Shown here piece by piece: positions 35,227 through 46,655 of a DNA stretch of 64,000 nucleotides; within the stretch, counting starts at the first letter, position 1; every line of letters begins with the position of its first letter. The stretch is from the NCBI GenBank assembly GCA_963837775.1, contig CAWIOX010000035.1:124001-188000 (forward strand), given 5' to 3'. The notes under the pieces are model-generated. The model made no database searches, was not told the origin of the DNA, and saw nothing but the letters and a program-made list of their open reading frames with translations. The translations under genes and the position numbers were made by a program. The DNA comes from CAWIOX01 sp963837775. GTDB taxonomy: Bacteria > Pseudomonadota > Gammaproteobacteria > Burkholderiales > Burkholderiaceae_D.

Positions 35227-36777
35227 ATGAACTTGCTCAAAACACTTGCCACCATATCGGGCATGACGATGCTATCTCGTGTGACAGGACTGCTGCGTGA
35301 GTTCCTGATCGCTCGCGCATTCGGCGCCTCTGCCTATACCGATGCTTTTTTTGTCGCCTTCCGCATCCCGAATCTGTTGCGGCGATTGTTTGCCGAAGGG
35401 GCGTTTTCGCAGGCCTTCGTGCCTATCCTGGCTGAATACAAGAACCAGAAAGGTGACGAGGCGACCAAGGCACTGGCCGATCATGTCGCCACCGTACTCA
35501 CCTGGACGTTGTTGCTGACTTGCATTGCCGGCATCTTGTTTGCGCCAGGCGTGGTGTATTTCATCGCCACCGGCCTGAAATCGAACCCGAAGGCATTTGA
35601 TGTCGCGGTCGTGATGACGCGCATCATGTTCCCGTATATCGGCTTCATGTCGCTGGTCGCGCTGTCCGGCGGCATATTGAATACCTGGCGCGAATTCAAG
35701 ATTCCCGCCTTCACGCCGGTACTGCTCAATCTGTCATTCATTGCTGCCTCGCTATTCCTGGCGCCGCATCTGCAGCAACCGGTGTACGCGCTGGCGATTG
35801 CCGTTTTTGTCGGCGGCGTGCTGCAACTGGCAATCCAGATTCCGGCCCTGATAAAAATCGGCATGCTGCCGCGTTTGTCGCTGAATCCGGCTTTTGCCTT
35901 CAGCGATCCCGGCGTGCGGCGCGTGCTGAAACAGATGGTGCCGGCCACCTTTGCGGTGTCGGTGGCGCAAATCAGCCTGATGATCAACACCAATATCGCA
36001 TCGCGACTGGCCAATGGCAGCGTCTCGTGGCTGTCGTACGCCGATCGCCTGATGGAGTTCCCGACCGCGCTGCTCGGTGTCGCGCTCGGCACGATACTGC
36101 TGCCCAGCCTGTCGAAAGCCAATTCCGATGGCGATACCGTCGAGTATTCGGCACTGCTGGACTGGGGCTTGCGGCTGACCTTCCTGCTTGCACTGCCTTC
36201 CGCGGTCGGCCTGGCGACACTCTCGGAGCCGTTGACGGCCACGCTGTTTCATTACGGCAAATTCGACGCACAAGATGTTGCGATGACGGGCAATGCATTG
36301 CTTGCTTACGGTGTCGGCCTGATCGGCCTGATCCTGGTCAAGATACTTGCGCCCGCCTTTTATGCCCGACAGGACATCCGTACCCCGGTCAAGATCGCGA
36401 TCGGCGTGCTGATTGCGACACAACTGATGAATTTGCTGTTCGTGCCGTGGATTGCCCATGCCGGACTGGCGCTGGCAATCGGCTTGGGCGCCTGCCTGAA
36501 CGCGCTGTTCCTGTACCGGGGTCTGCGCCGACGCGGCATCTATACGCCCAAGGATGGCTGGGGCTTGTTTTTTGCCAGGCTGACTGGCGCATTATTCCTG
36601 CTGGCGGGCATCGCACTATGGAGCGCCGCCCAGTTTGACTGGATGGGCATGAAGGCCCATCCGCTGCTGCGCATCGGTGCATTGTTTCTGGTGATGGGGG
36701 TATGTGGCGCGACCTATTTTGGCGCTCTGCTGGCTATGGGTTTTCGTTTCAGGGATTTCAGACGCATGTCACTTTGA
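35227..36777 (+). CDS. murJ: lipid II flippase MurJ
   Basis: MOP-superfamily integral membrane protein (516 residues, about 14 predicted helices) that flips lipid II across the inner membrane. The N-terminus MNLLKTLATISGMTMLSRVTGLLRE and FRIPNLLRRLFAEGAFSQAFVPILAEYK are highly conserved family blocks. The start is fixed by family alignment even though almost no leader separates it from a TATAAT box. The rpsT-murJ neighbourhood is conserved in proteobacteria. Confidence 0.96.
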   Translation: MNLLKTLATISGMTMLSRVTGLLREFLIARAFGASAYTDAFFVAFRIPNLLRRLFAEGAFSQAFVPILAEYKNQKGDEATKALADHVATVLTWTLLLTCIAGILFAPGVVYFIATGLKSNPKAFDVAVVMTRIMFPYIGFMSLVALSGGILNTWREFKIPAFTPVLLNLSFIAASLFLAPHLQQPVYALAIAVFVGGVLQLAIQIPALIKIGMLPRLSLNPAFAFSDPGVRRVLKQMVPATFAVSVAQISLMINTNIASRLANGSVSWLSYADRLMEFPTALLGVALGTILLPSLSKANSDGDTVEYSALLDWGLRLTFLLALPSAVGLATLSEPLTATLFHYGKFDAQDVAMTGNALLAYGVGLIGLILVKILAPAFYARQDIRTPVKIAIGVLIATQLMNLLFVPWIAHAGLALAIGLGACLNALFLYRGLRRRGIYTPKDGWGLFFARLTGALFLLAGIALWSAAQFDWMGMKAHPLLRIGALFLVMGVCGATYFGALLAMGFRFRDFRRMSL

Positions 36778-36843
36778 CCGCACGCAAACACAAGCCACGC
36801 AATCACTGCTGACAGCGTTAATTACTGGCAGAATTGACTGACA

Positions 36844-37680
36844 ATGATCAAGCCGCTCGATTACTTCTCTATGCTGGTCAAACAAGACGATACGATTCCC
36901 TTGTTTGAGGCGGCATTGTCGATCGCGCAGGAATCGGGGCCGCAACTCGATTTCAACGCCACCTTCGCTGCAATCGACACTTTCGCTGCCACCCTGCAGC
37001 AACGCCTGCCCGTTCATAGCGCTGACATTCAAAAGCTGCGCACGCTTAACCAGTTCTTTTACCGGGATTTAGGCTTTGCCGGCAACGTCAACCATTATTA
37101 CGATCCCGACAACAGCTTTCTGCCGCATGTCATCAGCACCCGGCGCGGTATTCCGATCTCGCTGGCAGTGGTCTATATGGAACTGGCACAGCAAATCGAT
37201 CTGGATGTGAAAGGCGTTGCCTTCCCCGGACATTTCCTGATGAAATTATCGCTGCAGGCCGGCGATGTCGTGATCGACCCTATCAACGGCGTCAGCCTGT
37301 CACGCGAAGATCTGGAAGAAAGATTGCTGCCTTATCTTGCCACCCAGGACAAGCCGGTTGACAAAATGCTGGCCGTCCATCTGCAAGCGACCCACCCGCG
37401 CCAGATCCTGGTGCGCATGTTGCGCAACCTGAAAGCCATTTATGTGGATGGACAACGCTGGAAACAACTGCTCGGCGTGCAACAGCGCCTGGTGATCCTG
37501 CTGCCGGAGGACATTACCGAGCAGCGCGACCGCGGGCTGGCTTATGCCAACCTGGCCTTGCCGCAAGAAGCCGTGAGCGATATCGAAGCCTATCTGGCGC
37601 AGCGCCCCTATGCGGCGGATGCCGCACTATTGCGTGAAAAACTGCCGCTACTGCGCAAGACCATCAGACGCCCGGAGTGA
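36844..37680 (+). CDS. SirB1-family transglutaminase-like protein with TPR-like end
   Basis: A 278-residue cytoplasmic protein. The SirB1 N-domain/transglutaminase-like core shows FFYRDLGFAGNVNHYYDPDNSFLPHVISTRRGIPISLAVVYMELA and GVAFPGHFLMKL. The C-terminal part resembles a TPR (EDITEQRDRGLAYANLALPQEAVSDIEAYLAQRP). Function is unclear; SirB1 was named from a Salmonella regulatory locus but is widespread. An 83-bp repeat starts 30 bp downstream. Confidence 0.88.
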   Translation: MIKPLDYFSMLVKQDDTIPLFEAALSIAQESGPQLDFNATFAAIDTFAATLQQRLPVHSADIQKLRTLNQFFYRDLGFAGNVNHYYDPDNSFLPHVISTRRGIPISLAVVYMELAQQIDLDVKGVAFPGHFLMKLSLQAGDVVIDPINGVSLSREDLEERLLPYLATQDKPVDKMLAVHLQATHPRQILVRMLRNLKAIYVDGQRWKQLLGVQQRLVILLPEDITEQRDRGLAYANLALPQEAVSDIEAYLAQRPYAADAALLREKLPLLRKTIRRPE

Positions 37681-37709
37681 AACGCCATTCCCGATGGTCT
37701 GCTGGAGCA

Positions 37710-37792
37710 AAAATATACTCCCAGCTGTATTTTTTAAAGTCATTTATATACTTGCGGGGAGCGGGTGTTTTTCAACGATACTCCCCATAAAT
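37710..37792 (+). repeat. 83-bp intergenic repeat, copy D
   Basis: Arms AAAATATAC / GTATTTTT, TGCGGGG and GATACTCCC at family spacing. Here GGGGAG / CTCCCC can pair. Same strand as the SirB1-like gene; the family ATG is TTA here. Confidence 0.8.
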
Positions 37793-37845
37793 CTGCAATC
37801 AACAGGCGATTCGCGGTGCTTCGTGCGAAGCGCCTGCCAGCACTA

Positions 37846-39757
37846 TCAGCCCCTGCTGCGCGCCTCGATCACTTCCCACTTCTCCAGCGCATCCAGCAAC
37901 AGCACATCGATCTCGGCAAAGCGCTCATTGAGTTGCTTGACCTCCGCCGCCGGCTGCTTGTAAAAATCCGGCGCGGCCTGGCGTTCGGTCAAGCGTCTTC
38001 TGCTCCGCTTCCAGGCTGGCGATCAGCTTGGGCAGTTCATCCAGTTCGCGCTGCTCCTTGTAGCTGAGCTTTTTCTTTGGCGCGGCAGCGACTGCAACCG
38101 GTTCGGCCGCTTTCGGCTCCTGCTTCAACTCGGCTTTGGCGGCCTTGATCACCGCGGCCTGCGAGGGACGCACGCGCTCCCAGTCGCTGTAACCGCCGAT
38201 GTATTCGCGCCACAGGCCATCGCCTTCGGACACGATCACTTCGGTCACCACATTATCGAGGAAGGTGCGGTCATGGCTGACCAGGAATACCGTGCCTTTG
38301 TAGTCTTCCAGCAACTCTTCCAGCAGTTCCAGCGTGTCGATATCCAGATCATTGGTCGGCTCATCGAGCACCAGCACATTGGCCGGTTTCGCGAACAGGC
38401 GCGCCAGCAACAGCCGGTTGCGCTCGCCGCCGGACAGCGATTTGACCGGCGAACGGGCGCGTTCCGGCGCGAACAGGAAATCGTTCAGGTAAGTCATCAC
38501 GTGACGGCGCTGGCCGTTGATCTCGACCCAGTCGCTGCCCGGCGCGATGGTGTCGGCCAGACTGGCGTTCTCGTCGAGCTGGGCCCGCATCTGGTCGAAG
38601 TACGCGACCTGCAGCTTGGTGCCCTGCTTGATGGTGCCGGAATCGGGCTGCTCTTCGCCCAGGATCATCTTCAGCAGCGTGGTCTTGCCGGCGCCGTTGG
38701 CGCCGATCAGGCCGATTTTGTCGCCGCGCAGCAGCGTCGCGCTGAAATCGCGCACGATGACCTTGTCGCCATAGCTCTTGAACACGTTTTCCAGCTCGGC
38801 CACGATCTTGCCCGAGCGTTCGCCTGCGGCCACGGCCAGATTGACTTGCCCTTGCTGATTGCGGCGCGCGTCGCGCGTCAGGCGCAAGGCCTCCAGACGG
38901 CGCACGCGGCCTTCGTCGCGCACGCGGCGCGCCTTGACGCCTTTGCGGATCCAGACCTCTTCCTGCGCCAGGAATTTATCGAACTTGGCGTTTTCGACTT
39001 CTTCGATCTCCAGCTGCTCGGCCTTGCGCACTTCATAGGCGCTGAAATTGCCCGGGAACGACAGCAAGCGGCCGCGATCGAGTTCGATGATGCGGGTCGC
39101 GACATTGTCCAGAAAGCTGCGGTCATGGGTGATGAACAGCACGCTGCCCTTGTAGTCGCGCAGCAGGCTCTCCAGCCACAGGATCGAGGTGAAATCCAGA
39201 TGGTTGGTCGGTTCATCGAGCAGCAGCACGTCCGGCGCACTGACCAGCGCACAGGCCAGCGCCACGCGCTTCTTCATCCCGCCCGACAGCGTACTCATGG
39301 TGGAACTGCCGTCCAGATTCAGGCGGTCCAGCGTCGCCTCGACCTTGTTGTTCAGGCTCCAGGCATCGGCCGCATCGAGCTTGACCTGGATGTCGTGCAT
39401 CCGTTCCATCAACGCATCATCATCATCGCCGCCGAACTGGCCGGTCAGCGCATCGTATTCTGCCAGCAGCGCCTGCATCTCGCCCATGCCGGAGGCGACC
39501 GCATCGAATACCGTGATGTCCGGGTCGAAATACGGTTCCTGATCCACATACGCGATCTTGATGCCCTGCTGCATCACCAGCAAGCCGTCGTCGAGTTTGT
39601 TCGCGCCGGAAATGACCTTCAGCAAGGATGATTTGCCGGTGCCGTTGCGCCCGATCAAACCGACGCGCTCGGTGGACTCCAGCGAGAATTCGGCATGGTC
39701 GAGCAAGGCCACATGGCCGAATGCAAGTTGTGCGTTGGAAAGAGAAATGACTGCCAT
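37846..39757 (-). CDS. uup: ABC-F ATPase, Uup-like, one frame break
   Basis: Soluble twin-ABC protein of the ABC-F class, acting on ribosomes. The first cassette has GLIGRNGTGKSSLLK and LSGGMKKRVALACALVSAPDVLLLDEPTNHLD, the second GLIGANGAGKTTLLK and LSGGERNRLLLARLFAKPANVLVLDEPTNDLD. A Lys/Ala linker leads to the Uup-type C-terminal coiled domain (KKKLSYKEQRELDELPKLI). An extra T near 37991 diverts the frame after EAEQKTL. In the corrected frame TERQAAPDFYKQPAAEV... continues to a stop at 37846, giving 636 residues as in Uup. Start 39757 (MAVISLSNAQLAFG) is chosen from the family. Confidence 0.9.
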
Positions 39758-39968
39758 AATGACCTGATGATGGTTGGGCAGCGCCCGCAAAGGTGTGCCC
39801 GAAAAAATGAATGAAGCACGCATTGTACCGATAGCCGAACCAGAACCGGCATTCCGGGCCAATCTGTCATCTTTGAAAAGGAAAACAGGATGCACCGCCG
39901 CAGCCGGCGCCTGACTACGACAAAGCCTTGTGATGCGTCATCGATTTTTAATACGAATTGGAATCAGC

Positions 39969-39974
39969 TATAAT
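39969..39974 (+). promoter_or_regulatory. -10 box of tRNA-Arg gene
   Basis: TATAAT lies 52 bp before the mature tRNA; the -35 box is weak (TTTTAA-like). Confidence 0.5.
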
Positions 39975-40026
39975 GTTCGCCGTTTGATGCCATAATGCTC
40001 GTTAAGTTGCAGCGACATTGCAGCGT

Positions 40027-40101
40027 CTCTCCGTAGCACAATGGATAGTGCACATGCCTCCTAAGCGTGGGATACAGGTCCGATTCCTGTCGGAGGGACC
40101 A
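40027..40101 (+). tRNA. tRNA-Arg (anticodon CCU)
   Basis: A full cloverleaf can be drawn. Acceptor CTCTCCG / CGGAGGG has a U2-G71 wobble; D-stem GCAC / GTGC, anticodon stem CATGC / GCGTG around CTCCTAA, T-stem ACAGG / CCTGT, and encoded CCA. The T-loop reads TCCGATT, so position 55 is C instead of the near-universal U. It decodes AGG. A strong terminator follows at once. Confidence 0.9.
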
Positions 40102-40131
40102 ACTAACAGTTTCAAGCAGTTCCAGAATGTT

Positions 40132-40177
40132 CAAAAAGCCGCAGTTCTCAGCACGAGAATGCGGCTTTTTTGTTGCC
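40132..40177 (+). terminator. intrinsic terminator after tRNA-Arg
   Basis: Long stem AAAAAGCCGCA(G)TTCTC with GAGAA(T)GCGGCTTTTTT. Confidence 0.88.
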
Positions 40178-40213
40178 TGCGCATTTTTTTGACTATTGAT
40201 TCCGATGAATGGT

Positions 40214-40588
40214 CTAAGGAATCCCTACTGTAATGAAGAGCAGCAACCCTTTGCTGCCGGTATTGCCGGGCATGTTTTTCGCATAAGTGAGCATTATTTT
40301 GGGACCGGCGTCGCCGAACGACATCAGCGGCATCGCAACGCGATAGGGGTTCGGCAATGCGCGGTTAACGATGCCCGCCTTCTGCAAATGTGCAATCCAT
40401 TGGTGGCGGTCGTAATAGCGATATTCCTCGGCCTCGCTGGCGTATGAAGGCGCCGCCTCCGCCGCCGGATCCGATGATGGCCGTGAAAAAACATCCTCAC
40501 CGCCCGCGACCTGCTGCGCCCAGGCATGGCTTGAGAGAACAGCACAAAGACAAGGAGTGGCGAGGGTGAGCCATTTGCGCGCCGTCAT
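40214..40588 (-). CDS. exported hypothetical protein
   Basis: A 124-residue protein with a clear signal peptide (basic N-terminus, hydrophobic core, cleavage near AWA-QQ). The mature part has an acidic/Ala region (SSDPAAEAAPSYASEAEEYRYYDRHQWIAHLQKAGIV) and PLMSFGDAGPKIMLTY. I do not recognise a family. AAGGAG at good spacing supports the ATG at 40588 over an in-frame ATG six codons upstream. It is convergent with the tRNA-Arg terminator and divergent from the glycosylase gene. Probably real. Confidence 0.65.
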   Translation of the reverse strand: MTARKWLTLATPCLCAVLSSHAWAQQVAGGEDVFSRPSSDPAAEAAPSYASEAEEYRYYDRHQWIAHLQKAGIVNRALPNPYRVAMPLMSFGDAGPKIMLTYAKNMPGNTGSKGLLLFITVGIP

Positions 40589-40766
40589 GGATGAACTCCT
40601 TCCCATTACTTATCATTCTGTTACTTGTAATGATCGGCCAAATTTTTTCACATGCTTTGTGTTTCATCATTACTTCCCAAAAAAATAGCCAAAAAATAAC
40701 AAACGACATCGAACACATATGCAGCCGGATTTTCTGGCATCATTTCACTTCTGATTTCACTGATGC

Positions 40767-41273
40767 ATGGCTTTGCTCCCAACACCTCCCTCTCCGCCGG
40801 CCCAGACCGGCTTTCCACCTGTCATTGACCGCGCCACCCGCATCCTGATTCTCGGCAGCTTTCCCGGCGTCGCGTCGCTGCAGGCGCAACAGTATTACGC
40901 CCATCCGCGCAACCAGTTCTGGGCGCTGCTATCGGCAGTGCTCGCTGAAGAGCTGGTTGACAAGGCCTACCCCGAACGGCTGGCCTGCCTGCTCGCGCAT
41001 CGCATCGGCTTGTGGGACGTAATCGCCGATTGCCAGCGCGTGGGCAGCCTCGACACCGCGATCCGCCAGGCGCAGCCGAATCAGTTTGACCTGCTGCGGC
41101 AGCAGTGCCCGCAGTTGCTGCGGGTCTGCTTCAACGGCAAGACTTCCGGCCGCTACGCGGCGCAATTTGCGGCGGCGGGTTATGACACGCTGGTATTGCC
41201 GTCGTCCTCGCCGGCCAATGCGCAGCTGTCATTTGCACAAAAACTTGCGCGCTGGCGCGGCATCGCCGGATAA
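40767..41273 (+). CDS. DNA-deoxyinosine/hypoxanthine glycosylase (UDG family 6)
   Basis: Base-excision repair enzyme of the uracil-DNA-glycosylase superfamily, 168 residues. The motif ILGSFPGVASLQAQQYYAHPRNQFWALL (about residues 28-55) and the C-terminal LPSSSPANA loop match the family-6 HDG type, which removes hypoxanthine produced by adenine deamination. The upstream 180 bp contains no other gene. Substrate specificity is by family; a Mug-like activity cannot be excluded. Confidence 0.85.
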   Translation: MALLPTPPSPPAQTGFPPVIDRATRILILGSFPGVASLQAQQYYAHPRNQFWALLSAVLAEELVDKAYPERLACLLAHRIGLWDVIADCQRVGSLDTAIRQAQPNQFDLLRQQCPQLLRVCFNGKTSGRYAAQFAAAGYDTLVLPSSSPANAQLSFAQKLARWRGIAG

Positions 41274-41357
41274 TGCGCCGATACCCTGAAGGGGCGCTCC
41301 GCAATCGTGCGACCTCGCCATTTCACCACCAATGCAAACCGGCCACAGGCCACCACC

Positions 41358-42182
41358 ATGCTCATCAAACGTAAATCGATCGAAAAAGAAGAATCCTTGC
41401 GCCCAGCCAACAGCAAGCCAGGCAAGACCGCAGCACCGCGCGCCCCGCGCAAGCCGAAATTCGCGCCAGTGACGCTGTCCGAGCAGGATGGCGTGCGCTA
41501 TCTGCACTTCGGCACCGAATGGGTGCAAGGCGCGATGCGCATCCGCAAACCGGATGCGATCGAACTCGAATATGCGCAGCAGATGATGATGTGGATGCTG
41601 TTCAACCGGCAGCCGCAGCATATCGTGCAGCTCGGGCTGGGCACCGCGGCGCTGACCAAATACTGCTACCGCCAGTTTCCGGAGGCGCAGGTGACGGCGA
41701 TCGAACTCAATCCGTCGGTGATCACGATTTGCGAGTCGATGTTCAAGCTGCCGCAGAATGACGAGCGGCTCAAAGTGATCGAAATGGACGCGATGGACTT
41801 CGTGCTCGACAGCGCCAACCACGGCACCATCGATGCGCTGCAAGTCGATCTGTACGATGCCACTGCGCGCGGGCCGGTGCTGGATACGCCCGAGTTCTAT
41901 CAGGCTTGCGCGGCCTGCCTGAAGCCGGGCGGCATGATGACCGCCAACCTGTTCGGCGATCATCCGAGCTACGCCAAGAACCTGAAGGCGATGCTGTTCG
42001 CGTTCGACGACGTGTACTGCCTGCCGGAAGTGCACGAAGGCAATGTGGTCATCATCGCGTTCAGGGATCCGATCGCAATGGATTTCCCGGCACTGTACGA
42101 ACGCGCTGCCGAGATCAAGGCGGCCACCAAGTTTCCCGCAAAATCATGGGTGAATGGCTTGAAAGCCTGGACCCTGGCCTGA
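41358..42182 (+). CDS. spermidine-synthase-like (aminopropyltransferase fold) protein, paralogue 1
   Basis: A 274-residue Rossmann-fold protein of the spermidine synthase superfamily. Nucleotide-binding blocks are IVQLGLGTAALTKYCYRQFP, VTAIELNP and DALQVDLYDATARGP. The standard GGGDGG motif is replaced by GLGTAALT, so real polyamine synthesis is uncertain. The basic N-terminal tail is variable. A close paralogue lies at 55167-55991. The ATG at 41358 is used; a GTG exists at 41307. A GspE-type ATPase gene starts 65 bp downstream. Confidence 0.8.
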   Translation: MLIKRKSIEKEESLRPANSKPGKTAAPRAPRKPKFAPVTLSEQDGVRYLHFGTEWVQGAMRIRKPDAIELEYAQQMMMWMLFNRQPQHIVQLGLGTAALTKYCYRQFPEAQVTAIELNPSVITICESMFKLPQNDERLKVIEMDAMDFVLDSANHGTIDALQVDLYDATARGPVLDTPEFYQACAACLKPGGMMTANLFGDHPSYAKNLKAMLFAFDDVYCLPEVHEGNVVIIAFRDPIAMDFPALYERAAEIKAATKFPAKSWVNGLKAWTLA

Positions 42183-42247
42183 CGCACAGCAACTGGCATT
42201 GAAATAACTGACGTAACGCGATATTGACGCTACCCTGGGCCGCACCG

Positions 42248-44024
<1,777 letters not shown>

Positions 44025-44057
44025 GAATCAGCCCGGCCACCTCCCCTGTTTTATCGG

Positions 44058-44140
44058 TAAATGGCGGGGTATGCCTCTAAACAGTGGCCTCGCCGCATGA
44101 TTTCATTGCCAGTTTAAAAATACACACCGGAGTATATTTT
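44058..44140 (-). repeat. 83-bp intergenic repeat, copy E
   Basis: Minus orientation, 100 bp downstream of the CDGSH gene on the same strand. AAAATATAC / GTATTTTT arms, GCAATGAAATCA, TGCGG and CATACCCCG at exact spacing. The internal frame is interrupted by TAG. Confidence 0.8.
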
Positions 44141-44240
44141 TTAGTCTGAAGCGCGCTGCAGGCTGCCCGGATGGCCCCCAGCGCGACTCACTGCGGCCTG
44201 TCGCGCCTGCTGCGGGCCATGAGTTTGCCGGCGACAGCCT

Positions 44241-44468
44241 CTATTCGGCCGGATGGCGCATGTTCGGAAAGGCATCCGCGATGTCGTGCCGCCCGACTTC
44301 GGCGTCGTACCAGCACAAGCTGCCGGCTTTTTCATCCAGCGTCTTTTTGTGCGTGCCGTCGCAGAACGGCTGCGACGCCGACAGCCCGCAACCGCAGATG
44401 AATCTGGTTTCCCCGCCGATGCTCACCTGATACGGTCCGCTGCGCGTGCGTTTCACTAATCTCGCCAT
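44241..44468 (-). CDS. CDGSH iron-sulfur domain protein
   Basis: A 75-residue protein with one [2Fe-2S] CDGSH motif: CGCGLSASQPFCDGTHKK, providing three Cys and one His ligand. Family members are small redox or iron/oxidative-stress proteins. The ATG at 44468 has GGAGG at good distance; an earlier in-frame codon is not preferred. It stands alone between the GspE-like gene and a hypothetical gene. Confidence 0.88.
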   Translation of the reverse strand: MARLVKRTRSGPYQVSIGGETRFICGCGLSASQPFCDGTHKKTLDEKAGSLCWYDAEVGRHDIADAFPNMRHPAE

Positions 44469-44699
44469 GATTGCCTCCGTCGGTTTATCCTGCCGCAAAG
44501 CCACACTTCATTATAGGTAGGCGCTGGCTTTTGCCCAGCGATCCGGCGCTCACCCGCTGTGCGCACTGCTGCGACAGTTTTTCCGCTGCTGGCCCGGTTG
44601 TCTTGCGAAAACTTCTTCCTGCAATTGAAGAGACGGGTTTAGCATGTTTGATGCAGGAATAGAATTACAACGCGCCATACCCCCACCTGGAGCACACTC

Positions 44700-45020
44700 A
44701 TGGCTGACGACCGTTTAACCGCGCTATTGACGCTGATGCAAGACGTCGAATCGGGAGACCCGCTGGATTTCGGGGCATTGCCGGTAGACGAGGACGAAGC
44801 ACGCAGCCTGGTCGCCTTGTCGATGCTGAAGATGCAGGCCGAACTCGACACCCTGCAGATCAGTCCACCCGAACGCGAACTGCTGCTGATGGCGGCGGCC
44901 GCGCATCTGGTGCTCGAAAATTTCCTGATTCACTTCAGGCACCTGCAGGCGTCCGGCGAATCCGGAGCGGAAACCATGCAGGCGCTATTGGCGCGCTTGC
45001 GGGCATCCGGCAACGGCTGA
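44700..45020 (+). CDS. hypothetical protein
   Basis: A 106-residue acidic, Leu/Ala-rich protein predicted to be all alpha-helical, with no signal peptide or membrane segment. It contains LLTLMQDVESGDPLDFGALP and SPPERELLLMAAAAHLVLENFL. I do not recognise a family. Codon usage is like that of the neighbouring genes and TGGAG precedes the start, so it is probably real. It converges with the RNase H-like gene, stops seven bp apart. Confidence 0.6.
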   Translation: MADDRLTALLTLMQDVESGDPLDFGALPVDEDEARSLVALSMLKMQAELDTLQISPPERELLLMAAAAHLVLENFLIHFRHLQASGESGAETMQALLARLRASGNG

Positions 45021-45026
45021 ACGCAA

Positions 45027-45702
45027 CTACGGCTGGTCAAATGCCAGCGCGGGGCCGATCGCTTGCTGAGACAGCGCATCGGCTGCGGCATTTTTCTCGC
45101 GCGGAATCCAGCTCAGCCTGACCGACTTCAGTTGCGCGAGCAGCCGTTTTGCCCGTTCGCAGTGGTGCTGCAGCGCATGCGTGCCGGCATTGCCTGCCGA
45201 CATCACCGCATTGATCACCACCTGGCTATCGCCATACACCACCAGCTGTTGCGGCTGGAGTCGGACTGCGGCTTCCAGCACCGCAATCAGCGCCAGGTAC
45301 TCGGCCTGATTGCTGTCGCCGTGCCCGGCGGCGGAGCTGATTTCAAACGTATGTCCTTCGGGACTCCTGAGCAGCCCGCCGATGCCGATGCGCCCGGGGT
45401 TCGGGTGTGCAGAGCCATCGAACCAGGCCAGCCACGCGCAGGCGTCCGGCAGCTTTTCCGCCTTCTTCTGCGCCAGTTGCCCCGCCTTCTGTCGCCGGCG
45501 CAGCGCAAGCTTTGCTGCAAGCTCCAGCTCTGGCCAGTTTGCGCGCAGCAATCAGTTCGCACAGCGACCCGCTGCCTGCCGCCTTCTCAAGCACCTGTTT
45601 CAGTGCAGCCTGTTCCGATAGCCCCGTGTTTCTGGCCAGCCGGCGACCGCTTACGCGCTCCTTCTGATAGGCGGCCGCGCAGTGCTCTTCAAACTCCGTC
45701 AT
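45027..45702 (-). CDS. RNase H-like protein with N-terminal helical extension, one frame break
   Basis: The C-terminal domain is an RNase HI fold with its acidic residues: WFDGSAHPNPGRIGIGG, NQAEYLALI, VYGDSQVVINA and NAAADALSQQ. The N-terminal ~60 residues (MTEFEEHCAAAYQKERVSGRRLARNTG) are helical and not part of RNase H. A frame change near 45530 separates SLCELIAARKLAR from LELAAKLALRRRQKAGQL. With one base removed the protein is 224 residues. It is probably a housekeeping accessory RNase H acting on RNA-DNA hybrids; the role is by family. Confidence 0.75.
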
Positions 45703-45888
45703 GTTGGTATTTTTCTGCAGTAGCGCCAGCGATGAAGATCGTATTGTATGGTGGACACGCTTGAATCCGATTATCAAATTTCAACCAACGCCACCTCTTC
45801 GATACTAAATCTGCATCAAGATTTGCGCATAACGTCAAGCATCGACATCCAAAACGGCGGAAAATGCGGCTAAACAGCAGAGGACTCC

Positions 45889-46641
45889 ATGCAGAAAAAA
45901 GAAATCATTCATGGCCGCCTGTCGATGGCCTCGATTGCCAGAGCCATCAGGCAGGGTTGGACCGTTTTCTCACAAAGCCGGCAGGTCAGCATCGTCTATG
46001 CGATGATTTTCGCGGTGATCGGCCTGCTGCTCCTGACCGGCATTGCACAAGCCGGCGTAACACCGATGATGTTGCCGCTGGCGGGAGGCTTCATGCTGAT
46101 TGGCCCCACTTTGCTTTGCGGATTTTTTTCCGTGGCGGATCGTGTTGCCGGGAAATTAGCAATACGATTTGGCGACGTCGTCACCGGCTTTTCCCATGTA
46201 TCCCGCCAGATTATTGCGGTCGCGCTGGTATGCATGCTGCTATTGCTGATCTGGCTGACCGATGCGGCAACCCTGTATGGATTCATGGTTGGACGCACGC
46301 CGATTCCTCTGCCCGGATTGCTGCCGCCGCCTGACAAGGTCGCGACGTTTATGCTCTGGAGTTCGGTGATGGGTGCGGCGCTGGCTTTCGTGATTTTCGC
46401 TGTATCGGCCTTCTCCGTGCCTTTGCTGTACTACCGCCGGGCAGAACTGGTGCAGGCTATCGTGCTGAGCGTGCGCGTGGTGTTCGGCAATTTCGTGCCC
46501 TGCATTAGCTGGGCGATCATCCTGTCTGCTGCGACCATCACCAGCATTCTGCTGCTGCCCCTGTTTCTGCTGGTGTTCCCGGTTCTGGCGTACGCCAGCC
46601 ATGCGCTTTACCATGAGGTTTTCCCGCAGCCGGCGGCCTGA
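45889..46641 (+). CDS. BPSS1780-type (DUF2189) multi-pass membrane protein
   Basis: A 250-residue inner-membrane protein with about six hydrophobic helices (for example SIVYAMIFAVIGLLLLTGI, IIAVALVCMLLLLIWLT and ITSILLLPLFLLVFPVLAY), a soluble N-terminus with ARAIRQGWTVFSQSR and a short C-terminal tail. The arrangement matches the beta-proteobacterial BPSS1780 family; function unknown. GCAGAGGACTCC precedes the start. It converges with the epimerase gene, stops 14 bp apart. Confidence 0.75.
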   Translation: MQKKEIIHGRLSMASIARAIRQGWTVFSQSRQVSIVYAMIFAVIGLLLLTGIAQAGVTPMMLPLAGGFMLIGPTLLCGFFSVADRVAGKLAIRFGDVVTGFSHVSRQIIAVALVCMLLLLIWLTDAATLYGFMVGRTPIPLPGLLPPPDKVATFMLWSSVMGAALAFVIFAVSAFSVPLLYYRRAELVQAIVLSVRVVFGNFVPCISWAIILSAATITSILLLPLFLLVFPVLAYASHALYHEVFPQPAA

Positions 46642-46655
46642 AAATCAGCGGCACC

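Noticed and set aside
37765..38067. 100-codon plus-strand ORF starting in repeat copy D
   Set aside because: It runs antisense into the ABC-F C-terminus, whose corrected frame is convincing.
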